From: Paenibacillus phytohabitans
Lineage (GTDB): Bacteria > Bacillota > Bacilli > Paenibacillales > Paenibacillaceae
NCBI RefSeq assembly: GCF_013141775.1
Contig: NZ_WHOB01000069.1
Coordinates: forward strand, 1 to 64,000
Length of the DNA: 64,000 bases
Direction of reading: 5' to 3'
The notes below the pieces were generated by a model. That model had not been told where the DNA came from. It saw only the letters and a list, made by a program, of their open reading frames with translations, and ran no database searches. Shown piece after piece: positions 7,343-16,321 of the stretch (position 1 is its first letter; the number at the start of each line of letters is the position of its first letter). A program made the position numbers and the translations under genes.

Positions 7343-9190
7343 ATGAGCACAGCGTTATTACAGGAGCTGCATCAGGAGATTAGAAGACTGTATATTGCCG
7401 GAAGCGGGCTGGCGGCCGGAGACTTCCGCCTGAAACGACTGCTTCCGCAGTTTCAGCAGCTGGGGGAACGCGCACCGGTCTTTAAGAAGCTGGGCGAGGG
7501 CGTGGCTTCATTACTGGAGCCTGACGGTGCTGAAGAGGCCGCTCCCGGTGTTCAACTGCAGGAGCTTACGCTGCTGCTGGAGTCAGTGCTGTATACCCAG
7601 GGGACAACAGCAGTGGACGGAACCCCCGGACCTTTGCCGGCCTTGAGCTTTGAACTTAAGACGAATCAGCCCTACCGCAAGATTGGTGCCGTTCAGCAGG
7701 CGCTCAGCACAACGGGAAGCGGAAGATATGAAATTGTAATTGATGCTTTTAAGGACGGTGTTTTTCAGGATTTGCGGCTGCTACCGCCGGCAGTCTCGGC
7801 ACTGAACGATCCATATTCGGAACTTGCAGACTTTGCCATGACTGATATTCTTCCGTCCTATGGACCGGACATTGCCGGATTCCTCTTCGAAAGCCTGAAT
7901 CCAGCCGGCGGCAGGAGCGAGGTCCGCAAGCTTGAGGTGATCGGCAAGGTGGGAGGAAACCGGTATCTGGAGGAGATGTTCCGCATCGCCGGAAGCGGCA
8001 GTGAAGACATCCGGGTAGCTGCTATGAAATGGCTCGCCGGTCATGAGCCGTATGTGGACGCACTCTTGGAGTGGACAACAGATAAGAAGAAGGCCATCCG
8101 TGAAGCTGCCTTCTCGGCGCTGGCTGCAGGCGGTTCGCAGCAGGGCGGTGAACGGCTTGTGGAGGCTTTCACGGCGAAAAAGGACCGTGAGATGGTTGCC
8201 GGTGTAGTGGCTGGCAGAGCTTCCGCAGAGGTGTCTGATAAGCTGGCGGTATTGTTCATGGAAGAACTGCAGAAGGCGCCGCAGAATAATGCGGACAAGA
8301 AGCTGACAGAGAGTGCATGGAATAGCCTTCTTCCATTCTTGACCGCTCTGCGCCATGAGCGGAGCCCGCAGCTGGATGAAATCTACAGCTATATCCTTCA
8401 GGAGTACGCCCGCTTCTCCCCGCTCGGCTGGATTCCGCTCATTGACCAGGCAGCCTGGTATAAAGAGAATACTCCGGGCGGAGCTGCGCTGGCAGAGCTG
8501 GAGGCACTGGATAAGCGCAGTGTGCGTTTCCTGCCGAATTATTTCCACGCCGCCCAGCGGGTAATGACGCCCAAGGAGCTGTACAGCCGGTTCGGCGGAA
8601 CCTTTATGGACAAATTGAAAGCACTGGTGGGCAAGGATGCCAAAGATGCGGCTCAGCGCGCCCAGCTGCTGATTAGTACGATTGAGGAGCAGATCGTGGA
8701 TATCCGCCGGAGAGCGTATGAGGTAGAGTGGGATGCTGCAGGAATCAGGCAGCCTTACAGCAGGGAGATGCTGTCAGCCGAGGAGATTGCGGCAGCCTGG
8801 GATTCCCGCTGGCTGGACTGGTTCATTCAGCATGATGCGGTGAACCTGGCAAGCGCTTTTGCCCGGCCGGGTCATAAGGGCGTGCGGGACTACCTGCTTG
8901 GTAAGCTCCAGGAGCCGTTTAAACGCACGACGTATGATCTCCTTTCTAATATTTTCAAGGGTCTGGAGAGGGCGGGGGTGCCGGAGCCGGAGCGTCTTGA
9001 GCTGCTGATGACCGCCCTGGAGAATAAAAATGTTCATACAGCTTACACATTTGAGCTCTACTTATTCAAACTGATGGAGCGCTTCCCGGTCAGCTATGTG
9101 GGACGTCTGGAAGCGATTGTCCCTAAATATAGATATGAATGCAAGCAGCAGCTGGAGTATGTGCTGAACAGCTTGAAGAGTGCGCAATAA
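7343..9190 (+). CDS. HEAT-repeat-like protein (DUF5691-type)
   Basis: This 615-residue soluble protein has many alternating amphipathic helices. A clear helical-repeat stretch around residues 190-310 (VRKLEVIGKVGG, IRVAAMKWLAGH, IREAAFSALAAGG) gives it the look of a HEAT-type scaffold. From gene order I place it in the family I recall as DUF5691, found next to SWIM, MoxR, DUF5682 and VWA genes in other bacteria. The ribosome binding site AGGAGGAC is 6-7 bases before ATG 7343. No catalytic motif is visible. It probably mediates protein contacts within the complex. Confidence 0.75.
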   Translation: MSTALLQELHQEIRRLYIAGSGLAAGDFRLKRLLPQFQQLGERAPVFKKLGEGVASLLEPDGAEEAAPGVQLQELTLLLESVLYTQGTTAVDGTPGPLPALSFELKTNQPYRKIGAVQQALSTTGSGRYEIVIDAFKDGVFQDLRLLPPAVSALNDPYSELADFAMTDILPSYGPDIAGFLFESLNPAGGRSEVRKLEVIGKVGGNRYLEEMFRIAGSGSEDIRVAAMKWLAGHEPYVDALLEWTTDKKKAIREAAFSALAAGGSQQGGERLVEAFTAKKDREMVAGVVAGRASAEVSDKLAVLFMEELQKAPQNNADKKLTESAWNSLLPFLTALRHERSPQLDEIYSYILQEYARFSPLGWIPLIDQAAWYKENTPGGAALAELEALDKRSVRFLPNYFHAAQRVMTPKELYSRFGGTFMDKLKALVGKDAKDAAQRAQLLISTIEEQIVDIRRRAYEVEWDAAGIRQPYSREMLSAEEIAAAWDSRWLDWFIQHDAVNLASAFARPGHKGVRDYLLGKLQEPFKRTTYDLLSNIFKGLERAGVPEPERLELLMTALENKNVHTAYTFELYLFKLMERFPVSYVGRLEAIVPKYRYECKQQLEYVLNSLKSAQ

Positions 9191-9250
9191 TCCTGGGCGG
9201 ATGTAGCTTAAGAAATCTAATTGATGAGTTCTTATAAAGGAGAGGTGTTC

Positions 9251-10354
9251 ATGTCGACGGAACAAAGTCAGCTTCAGGATTACATGCGTCTGCCAGCCGA
9301 GGTTCTATACCGTGAGGAACTGGAGGCGTTGCGCAGGGAAGATACAGGCCGTATCCCTGCCGGGTGGCAGATGTCGCCGCGTTCGGTGTTAACCTTCATT
9401 GCCGGAGGCAAGGCGGGCAAGACCGTGATTACCCCGAAATATATCGGTAACACGCGGCTGATAGAGATGGCAGTGGCCACGCTGGTAACAGACCGGGCGC
9501 TGCTTCTGATCGGTGAGCCGGGAACGGCGAAGTCCTGGCTGTCCGAGAATCTGGCGGCTGCGATCTACGGCAACTCGGGCCTGGTCGTGCAAGGGACTGC
9601 CGGAACCAGTGAGGAGCATGTACGTTATTCATGGAACTATGCCATGCTTCTGGCGAACGGGCCAACGCCGGAGGCGCTGGTCAAGAGTCCGATTATGCGG
9701 GCAATGGAGGACGGCGGGATAGCGCGGTTTGAGGAGATTTCCCGCTGCGCTTCCGAGGTGCAGGATGCGCTGATCTCCATCCTCTCGGAGAAGACGATCT
9801 CCGTGCCGGAGCTGGGCAAGGAGACCAGTGCCCGCAAAGGCTTCTCCATTATTGCCACTGCCAACACGCGTGACCGCGGCGTGAACGAAATGTCAGCGGC
9901 GCTCAAGCGCCGGTTCAACATCATTGTGCTGCCGGCACCGTCTGATCTGGAGACCGAGCTGTCGATCGTGAAGAAGCGGGTTGCAGAGATTGCTTCTTCG
10001 TATGAGCTTCAGGCTTCTGTTCCGGCGGATGAAGCACTGCTCAAGGTAGTGACGATCTTCCGCGAGCTGCGCAGCGGCATGACGCTCGACAAGAAGGAGA
10101 AGGTGAAGACACCGGCCGGTGTAATCTCCACGGCGGAAGCCATCTCCCTGCTGACGAACAGCATGGCCCTGGCAGCCAGCTTCGGCAGCGGAGAATTGAC
10201 CGATGGGGATCTGGCTGCCGGCCTGCAGGGGGCTATCGTCAAGGATGATGACAAGGATAAGCTGGTCTGGAAGGAATACCTCGATAATGTAATGAAGAAA
10301 AAAGGAGCGGACTGGCGCGGATTGTATCAAGCCTGCAAGGAGATGAACGAGTGA
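9251..10354 (+). CDS. MoxR-family AAA+ ATPase (YehL-like)
   Basis: This is an ATP-driven remodelling enzyme of the MoxR group, which typically acts with a VWA partner. Walker A GEPGTAKS is at residues 88-95. The Walker B region reads IARFEEISR, the sensor-1 region is IIATANTRDRG, and the arginine finger is in ALKRRF. A C-terminal lid domain follows. I chose ATG 9251 rather than 9221 because AAAGGAGAGG lies just upstream of it. The product is 367 residues. The stop overlaps the next gene's GTG start (GTGA), showing tight translational coupling with DUF5682. Confidence 0.9.
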   Translation: MSTEQSQLQDYMRLPAEVLYREELEALRREDTGRIPAGWQMSPRSVLTFIAGGKAGKTVITPKYIGNTRLIEMAVATLVTDRALLLIGEPGTAKSWLSENLAAAIYGNSGLVVQGTAGTSEEHVRYSWNYAMLLANGPTPEALVKSPIMRAMEDGGIARFEEISRCASEVQDALISILSEKTISVPELGKETSARKGFSIIATANTRDRGVNEMSAALKRRFNIIVLPAPSDLETELSIVKKRVAEIASSYELQASVPADEALLKVVTIFRELRSGMTLDKKEKVKTPAGVISTAEAISLLTNSMALAASFGSGELTDGDLAAGLQGAIVKDDDKDKLVWKEYLDNVMKKKGADWRGLYQACKEMNE

Positions 10355-12699
10355 GTGGGGCGGCTGTTGCTGCCGTTGTGAATATTTTCGGGGTGCGCCA
10401 TCTGTCTCCGGGCGGTGCGAAGCATCTGCTGGAATACTTGAATGAGCTTCAGCCGACCGCCGTCCTGATCGAAGGACCCAGTGATGCAACTGATGAGATC
10501 CGTCATTTGACTCACACCGTCACGAAACCTCCGGTTGCGATTCTGGCCTTTACTGAGGATTTGCCTGTGCGGACGGTGCTGTGGCCGTTCGCTGTCTACT
10601 CCCCGGAATATCAGGGGATGCGATGGGCAAAGGAGCATGGGGCAGAAGCGGAATTCATCGATCTTCCCTCATCCGTAACCCTGGGTCTGCAGGATGCCCT
10701 GCGGCTTGAATCCGGGAGCAGGCCGGTGCTTAAGCCTGCGGCGGATGAACAAGGTGAGCCTACGGATGATGAGCTGCAGGAGCAGGAATCAGTATACAGC
10801 CGGATTGCCCGGCTCGCTGGTGAATCTGATTATGATATGTATTGGGAACGCAATTACGAGCATAACGCCAGCAGCGGAGCGTACCGTGCGGCGATACTGG
10901 CGTTCTCTGCCCGGATGCGTGAGCTGTCAGAGTCCCGGGAGCTGATAGAGCAGCCCCGCGAATATGCTTATAACGCGCTGCGCGAAGCTTATATGCGGCG
11001 CCAGATCCGGAAGAAGATTGAAGCCGGCCATCAGCCGGAGAAGATAGTAGTGATCTGCGGCGCTTACCATGCTGCTGCACTGGCAGATCTTGCAGACGGG
11101 ATGACCGACAGCGAGCTGGCGTCACTGCCTGCACGCAGCACGAAGCTGACGCTGATGCCGTATTCGTATTACAAGCTCTCTACAATGTCCGGTTATGGTG
11201 CAGGCAACGGGGCTCCGCATTACTTCGAGCTGATGTGGGAGCTGATGGAGTCCGGCAGGGCTGAGGAGCTGCCGCATCTCTACCTGTCCTCCGTGGCTAG
11301 GCAGGTACGAAGATCCGGGACGCACCGCTCCACGGCTGAAGTCATTGAAGCGGTCCGGCTGGCAGAGTCGCTGGCAGCACTGCACGGCGGGAGCGCGCCT
11401 ACACTGCGTGATCTGCGCGATGCCGCCCAGACACTGCTCGGCCATGGCGACCTCTCGGTTGTTGCCGAATCGCTGGCCCGGGTAGATGTCGGTACGGCGA
11501 TCGGCAGCCTGGCCGAAGGTGTCAGCCAGACACCGATCCAGGATGACCTGAACCGGCTGCTGAAACGGTATAAGCTGGAGAAATACAAGTCCACTGTAGC
11601 CAGTGACCTGGCGCTCGATCTGCGGGAGAACCGCCGGGTATCCAGCGCCGAAGCGGCCTACCTGGATCTGCACCGTTCCGTGCTGTTTCACAGGCTGGAG
11701 CTCCTGGGCATATCCTTCGTGCGGAATATGCCAAGCGGTCAGTCCGGGGCAACCTGGTCAGAGCACTGGATTATCCAGTGGTCACCGGAGGTGGAGATTC
11801 AGGTGGTTGAATCGACTCTCTTAGGCGAGACCATTGAAGTCGCTGCAGCTTATGTGCTGAGGGAGAAGCTGCTGGAGTGCCGCTCCATTACTGATGCGTC
11901 TGCGCTGATCCGCATCGCCTGCCAGTGTGCGATGACCTCGCAGATGGAGGAGAGCAGCCGGGTGCTGCAGAGCCTGGCGGTGGACAGCCGCGATGTAGTT
12001 GCTATTGCCGCCGCTGCCCGGGAGCTGGCGACAATTATCGGCTTCGGCGATATCCGCAAGGTGGATACCGCTCCGCTCGTGCCGCTGCTGGAGGAGCTGT
12101 TCCGGCGCGGCTGCCTGTTCCTGCTGGATGCGAGCGGCTGCAATGACGAAGCTGCGGCGCTGATGATCAGCGCCATGAATGAGCTGAACGGCATCTCGCT
12201 GGAACATAGCGGGACTCTGGATACTGCCCTGTGGCTGCAGGAGCTGCAGCAGCTGTCACAGCGGGATGACCGTAACCCCCGGCTGTCCGGCTTCGCCTGC
12301 GCGATCCTGATGGAGCGGGCTGCGGTCTCTGCGGAAGATGTGGCCGCAGAGGTGTCGCGCCGGCTGTCTCCAGGTATCCCTGCTGATCTGGGGGCGGGCT
12401 GGTTCGAAGGGCTGTCTATGCGTAACCGCTACGGCCTGTTATCGCGGATGAGCCTGTGGGAGCAGCTGAATGATTATATTAATGCCCTGGACGATGAGGA
12501 ATTCAAACGTGCCCTGGTCTTTCTGCGCCGGGCATTCAGTACCTTCTCTTCCCGGGAGAAGACGATGATCTCCGAGCTTCTGGGTGAGCTGTGGGGTGTG
12601 AACACAGAACAGGCTGCTGAGATTCTTACAGGCGAGCTGAAGGAGGAGGAAGCCAAAATGCTGGATGAGCTGAATGATTTTGACTTCGGTGACCTATAG
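10351..12699 (+). CDS. DUF5682 family protein with TraB/TIKI-like motif order
   Basis: This large cytoplasmic protein (782 residues) has no signal peptide. Its first ~245 residues carry, in order, FGVRHLSPG (G14, H17), a LIEGP strand end (E41), WERN (E166, R167, N168) and CGAYH (G237, H240). That spacing recalls the G-x-x-H, E, ERN, G-x-x-H pattern of the TraB/TIKI/ChaN/EreA superfamily of metal-dependent or esterase-like proteins. The match is by eye. The rest is alpha-helical and ends in an acidic tail. Start GTG 10351 has AAGGAG upstream and overlaps the ATPase stop. The next gene begins at the base after its stop. Confidence 0.8.
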   Translation: MSGAAVAAVVNIFGVRHLSPGGAKHLLEYLNELQPTAVLIEGPSDATDEIRHLTHTVTKPPVAILAFTEDLPVRTVLWPFAVYSPEYQGMRWAKEHGAEAEFIDLPSSVTLGLQDALRLESGSRPVLKPAADEQGEPTDDELQEQESVYSRIARLAGESDYDMYWERNYEHNASSGAYRAAILAFSARMRELSESRELIEQPREYAYNALREAYMRRQIRKKIEAGHQPEKIVVICGAYHAAALADLADGMTDSELASLPARSTKLTLMPYSYYKLSTMSGYGAGNGAPHYFELMWELMESGRAEELPHLYLSSVARQVRRSGTHRSTAEVIEAVRLAESLAALHGGSAPTLRDLRDAAQTLLGHGDLSVVAESLARVDVGTAIGSLAEGVSQTPIQDDLNRLLKRYKLEKYKSTVASDLALDLRENRRVSSAEAAYLDLHRSVLFHRLELLGISFVRNMPSGQSGATWSEHWIIQWSPEVEIQVVESTLLGETIEVAAAYVLREKLLECRSITDASALIRIACQCAMTSQMEESSRVLQSLAVDSRDVVAIAAAARELATIIGFGDIRKVDTAPLVPLLEELFRRGCLFLLDASGCNDEAAALMISAMNELNGISLEHSGTLDTALWLQELQQLSQRDDRNPRLSGFACAILMERAAVSAEDVAAEVSRRLSPGIPADLGAGWFEGLSMRNRYGLLSRMSLWEQLNDYINALDDEEFKRALVFLRRAFSTFSSREKTMISELLGELWGVNTEQAAEILTGELKEEEAKMLDELNDFDFGDL

Positions 12700-13926
12700 A
12701 TGGCGGAGGATATTAAGGATAACGGGCGGAACGGGGCTGTGTCGCGCTGGAGGCTGATATTGGGCCAGGAAGTAGAGGAAGCTTTATCCGGTTACGGGGC
12801 AGGCGGCGGGCCTACACTGACCGAGGAAGAGCGGATTATGGATGCGGCGCTGGCTGCCATCTATAATGAGGCAGGTGCTGGCGGAGCTGACGGGACCTCT
12901 CAAGCGGGTTCGAAGGGCAGAGGGGCGGGATCAGGGCATGCCGCTATTAACCTGTCCAAATGGCTTGGGGACGTGCGCACCTTCTTCCCGGAGGATGTTG
13001 TCTCAATTATCCAGAGTGATGCCATGGAGCGCAAAGGCTGGAAGCAGCTGCTGTTCGAGCCGGAGCTGCTGGCGGCAGTGAAGCCGGATATCCAGCTGGT
13101 CGGTACGCTTCTGGCACTCAAAGGCAAAATTCCCGAGAAAACAAAGGACACCGCAAGAATGCTAGTCCAGGCACTGGTTGATGAGCTGGTCAAGCTGCTG
13201 GAGACGGATATCCGCCGTGCGGTCACCGGCGCGCTGAACAAGCGGCAGCATTCTCCGCTGCCGTCCCTGAGCGGGCTGGACTGGAAGCGGACCATTGAGC
13301 GCAATCTGAAGCATTATGATGCAGAGCGGCGGATGATTATCCCCGAGCGGTTCTTTTATTTCGACAGGGCCCGCCGCAGCAAGGAATGGACCGTGATCGT
13401 GGACATTGACCAGAGCGGATCGATGGCCAGCTCTGTCATCTGGGCTTCGGTGATCGGCTCGATCTTCGCCAGCATTCCGGCGCTTAACACGCGTGTGGTC
13501 GCTTTTGACACTGAGGTTGTAGATTTGACTGAGCAATGTGCCAATGATCCTGTAGACATGCTCTTCGGCATTCAGCTTGGCGGCGGCACGGATATCCATA
13601 AGTCCGTGAAGTATTGTGAGCAGTTCATTGAGGAGCCGAAGAAGACGCTGTTCATCATTGTTTCCGATCTGTATGAGAACGGCAACCAGGCCGGACTGGT
13701 CCGGCGGATGCGTGAGCTGCGCGAATCCGGTGTGCGGACGATGACACTGCTGGCCCTGTCGGATGAAGGGAAGCCTTCCTACGACGAGCGCCTGGCCGCC
13801 CAGCTCACCCGTGACGGAACCCCTTGCTTTGCCTGTACCCCGGCGTTACTGCCTGTTTTGGTCGAGGGAGCGCTCAAGGGCCAGGATCTCGGTGAATTGT
13901 CCAAGCGTCTGGGGATGGCGCGATAA
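12700..13926 (+). CDS. VWA-domain protein, partner of the MoxR ATPase
   Basis: The C-terminal von Willebrand A domain has a complete metal-ion-dependent adhesion site: DQSGS at residues 237-241, the threonine in GGGTDIH and the aspartate in IIVSDLYENG. It can therefore bind Mg2+ and a ligand. The N-terminal ~230 residues are helical with a Gly/Ala-rich low-complexity stretch near residues 50-80. At 408 residues it resembles YehP-type VWA proteins. The ATG directly follows the DUF5682 stop with only a weak ribosome binding site, so translation is probably coupled. No terminator was seen after it. Confidence 0.88.
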   Translation: MAEDIKDNGRNGAVSRWRLILGQEVEEALSGYGAGGGPTLTEEERIMDAALAAIYNEAGAGGADGTSQAGSKGRGAGSGHAAINLSKWLGDVRTFFPEDVVSIIQSDAMERKGWKQLLFEPELLAAVKPDIQLVGTLLALKGKIPEKTKDTARMLVQALVDELVKLLETDIRRAVTGALNKRQHSPLPSLSGLDWKRTIERNLKHYDAERRMIIPERFFYFDRARRSKEWTVIVDIDQSGSMASSVIWASVIGSIFASIPALNTRVVAFDTEVVDLTEQCANDPVDMLFGIQLGGGTDIHKSVKYCEQFIEEPKKTLFIIVSDLYENGNQAGLVRRMRELRESGVRTMTLLALSDEGKPSYDERLAAQLTRDGTPCFACTPALLPVLVEGALKGQDLGELSKRLGMAR

Positions 13927-13964
13927 TTTTAAGGAACAGGAAACACTTACTTTATAATCACATA

Positions 13965-13993
13965 TTGTGTAACATGCATATATCATTTATAAT
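13965..13993 (+). promoter_or_regulatory. SigA promoter of asd
   Basis: TTGTGT (13965-13970), a 17-bp spacer and TATAAT (13988-13993) form a good SigA promoter. The leader then contains a hairpin at 14006-14025 (AGCACCTA-TCGC-TAGGCGCT) just before the ribosome binding site. Confidence 0.7.
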
Positions 13994-14048
13994 CGGTTAT
14001 TAAAAAGCACCTATCGCTAGGCGCTGCTTGAAAGGAAATGAATTTCTT

Positions 14049-15134
14049 ATGTCAAGTAAGTTGAGAGCGGGTATTGTTGGCGGTACCGGAATGGTCGGCC
14101 AGCGTTTCATTGCACTTCTTGAGAATCATCCCTGGTTTCAGGTAACGGCTATTGCCGCGAGCGCGAATTCGGCCGGTAAGACGTACGAAGAGTCCGTCAA
14201 AGGCAGATGGAAGCTGTCTACACCCATGCCGGAGGCCGTTAAGAGCATTATGGTTCAGGACGCCTCCAAGGTAGAGGAAGTGTCTGCGGATGTGGATCTG
14301 ATCTTCTGCGCTGTAGATATGAAGAAAGAAGAAATCAAGGCACTGGAAGAAGCCTACGCACGCACCGGCACTCCGGTTATATCCAACAATTCCGCGCACC
14401 GCTGGACGCCGGATGTTCCGATGGTGATTCCTGAGATCAACCCTGAGCATCTTGAGGTGATTGCCCAGCAGCGCAAACGTCTGGGTACCGAAACCGGATT
14501 TATCGCTGTCAAGCCTAACTGTTCCATTCAGAGCTACATGCCTACACTGCATGCGCTTCATGATTTCAAGCCTTCGAAGGTTGTTGTGACGACGTATCAG
14601 GCGATTTCCGGAGCCGGTAAAACCTTTGCCGACTGGCCGGACATGGTGGACAACGTGATTCCGTTCATCGGCGGTGAAGAAGAGAAGAGTGAGCAGGAGC
14701 CTTTGCGGATCTGGGGGAAGGTAACCGAAGAGGGGATTGTCAAAAGCGAACAGCCAGTGATCACCACACAGTGTATTCGTGTACCGGTTGCTGATGGCCA
14801 TATGGCTGCGGTATTCGCCTCCTTTGAGCAGAAGCCTAGCAGGGAAGAGATTCTGGAACACTGGAACAGCTTCCAGGGACGTCCGCAGCAGCTGGGACTG
14901 CCAAGCGCACCTAAACAGTTCATTACCTATTTCGAAGAAGAGAACCGTCCGCAGACCCGTCTGGACCGTGATATTGAGAACGGAATGGGAATTTCGGCCG
15001 GCAGACTCCGTGAAGATTCACTCTATGACTACAAATTTGTCAGCCTGTCCCACAACACTGTAAGAGGTGCTGCCGGCGGTGCTGTCCTGATCGCTGAGCT
15101 TCTGAAGGCTGAAGGTTATATTCAGCCGAAATAA
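14049..15134 (+). CDS. asd: aspartate-semialdehyde dehydrogenase
   Basis: This enzyme makes aspartate semialdehyde from aspartyl phosphate with NADPH, the branch point to lysine, diaminopimelate, threonine and methionine. The Rossmann motif GIVGGTGMVGQRF is at the N-terminus, the catalytic cysteine is in VKPNCSIQS, and SGAGKT and the late RVPVADGHMA motif are present. The length (361 residues) and the PNCSIQS form resemble the archaeal/fungal-type enzyme more than the Bacillus Asd found with dapA. I chose ATG 14049 over TTG 14028. It stands alone behind its own promoter, with no lysine-pathway gene nearby. Confidence 0.92.
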   Translation: MSSKLRAGIVGGTGMVGQRFIALLENHPWFQVTAIAASANSAGKTYEESVKGRWKLSTPMPEAVKSIMVQDASKVEEVSADVDLIFCAVDMKKEEIKALEEAYARTGTPVISNNSAHRWTPDVPMVIPEINPEHLEVIAQQRKRLGTETGFIAVKPNCSIQSYMPTLHALHDFKPSKVVVTTYQAISGAGKTFADWPDMVDNVIPFIGGEEEKSEQEPLRIWGKVTEEGIVKSEQPVITTQCIRVPVADGHMAAVFASFEQKPSREEILEHWNSFQGRPQQLGLPSAPKQFITYFEEENRPQTRLDRDIENGMGISAGRLREDSLYDYKFVSLSHNTVRGAAGGAVLIAELLKAEGYIQPK

Positions 15135-15211
15135 GCAGCAGCAACAGCTTCATTTCCGTTCGTAATGCAGCCTGCCGGAGCCTCTCCGCGCAGGTTGTTT
15201 GCGGTTTTACC

Positions 15212-15241
15212 TGACATTACCCCCGGAATAATGGTAAGATA
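15212..15241 (+). promoter_or_regulatory. promoter of the small Gly/Lys-rich gene
   Basis: CTGACA, an 18-bp spacer and TAAGAT lie about 45 bp before the GTG start of the small gene. Confidence 0.45.
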
Positions 15242-15283
15242 GAGGAATGCATGACGAAAACTGAATACTGACGGAGTGATATT

Positions 15284-15478
15284 GTGGCAAAAAGTAAAGG
15301 CGGCGGCACAGGCAGAGGGACAGGGAGCAAGGGCTGGACCCGCTGGAATAAGACGGCGAAACCCGTGAAGCCGGCAAAAAGCGGACCTCCCGGAAGCCCG
15401 GGTACCAAACCGGGAACTAAGGGAGCAGGCGCAGCCAAGGGCAGCGGCGGCGGCAACAAAACCGGAGGCAGTAAATAA
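15284..15478 (+). CDS. small Gly/Lys/Pro-rich basic protein
   Basis: The 64-residue product is almost entirely Gly, Lys, Ser, Pro and Thr (it starts AKSKGGGTGRGTGSKGW), so it is strongly basic and probably disordered. The GTG start has GGAG seven bases upstream and a promoter ahead of it, which supports translation. The only aromatic island is GWTRWNKT near residues 17-24. A nucleic-acid-binding or spore-associated role is possible but unproven. A proline-rich frame on the opposite strand is its shadow. Confidence 0.6.
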   Translation: MAKSKGGGTGRGTGSKGWTRWNKTAKPVKPAKSGPPGSPGTKPGTKGAGAAKGSGGGNKTGGSK

Positions 15479-15563
15479 GGCGGCCATGTGCCCATATGCA
15501 ACATCTGATTTGTAAGTGAATCAGGTGTTCTTTAATATGTAGGGCAGGAAAGCGGGTACTGGA

Positions 15564-16265
15564 GTGAGAATTAATAAATATATAAGTGAGACAGGCGTAT
15601 ATCCGCGCAGAGAGACGGACCGGCTGATTGCGGCGGGACGGATAACCATTAACGGTATAGCCTGTACAGCGGGGGCCAGTGTTGAGCCTGGAGATACGGT
15701 GGCCGTTGACGGCGTTACGCTGAGCCCGGACCGGGAAGAACGGGTCTATCTGGCTCTTAACAAGCCAGTTGGGATTACCTGTACAGCTGCCCGGCAGGTG
15801 GAAGGGAACATCATTGATTATGTCGGTTATCCTTCCCGGATCTTTGCTGTTGGCAGGCTGGACAAACAGTCCGAAGGGCTGATACTCATGACCAATGACG
15901 GGGCCGTGGTTAACCGGATGATGCGCTCCGAGCATGGGCATGAGAAGGAATATAACGTTACGGTGGACAAGCCGGTGACTGAAGCATTCCTTCAGGAGAT
16001 GTCAGCCGGTGTGGATATTCTCGGGACCCGGACCAAGCCTTGCCTCACCCGCAGGATCACGGACAACGAGTTCGCGATTATTTTAACCCAGGGGCTGAAT
16101 CTTCAGATCCGCCGGATGTGCAAAGAACTGGGTTACCGGGTGCTCCGCCTGGAGCGCATCCGGATCATGCACATTACGCTCAGCGGCCTTGAGCGGGGGC
16201 AGTGGAGGCATCTGACCGCAGAAGAGCTGGCTGAACTCCACTCCAGACTGGACGCAGAGCAATAG
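15564..16265 (+). CDS. rluF: 23S rRNA pseudouridine synthase (RluF/RsuA type)
   Basis: This enzyme isomerises a uridine in 23S rRNA. An N-terminal S4 RNA-binding domain (RINKYISETGVYPRRETDRLIA to VDGVTL, residues ~2-52) is followed by the RsuA-type catalytic domain, with the nucleophilic aspartate in VGRLDKQSEGLILMTNDG. The S4 sequence and the later REKEYNV-like HEKEYNVTV motif suit the RluF branch. GTG 15564 starts a 233-residue protein, with AGGAAAG some 12 bases upstream. Whether the target is U2604 or another site cannot be told from the sequence. Confidence 0.85.
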   Translation: MRINKYISETGVYPRRETDRLIAAGRITINGIACTAGASVEPGDTVAVDGVTLSPDREERVYLALNKPVGITCTAARQVEGNIIDYVGYPSRIFAVGRLDKQSEGLILMTNDGAVVNRMMRSEHGHEKEYNVTVDKPVTEAFLQEMSAGVDILGTRTKPCLTRRITDNEFAIILTQGLNLQIRRMCKELGYRVLRLERIRIMHITLSGLERGQWRHLTAEELAELHSRLDAEQ

Positions 16266-16321
16266 GGATTCACAGCATTTAAGCGTTTGCTGACACACTG
16301 ACAAACCATCAGGAGGATCAA

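Noticed and set aside
15217..15504. Proline/leucine-rich minus-strand ORF
   Set aside because: It is the antisense of the small Gly/Lys gene and has no ribosome binding site.
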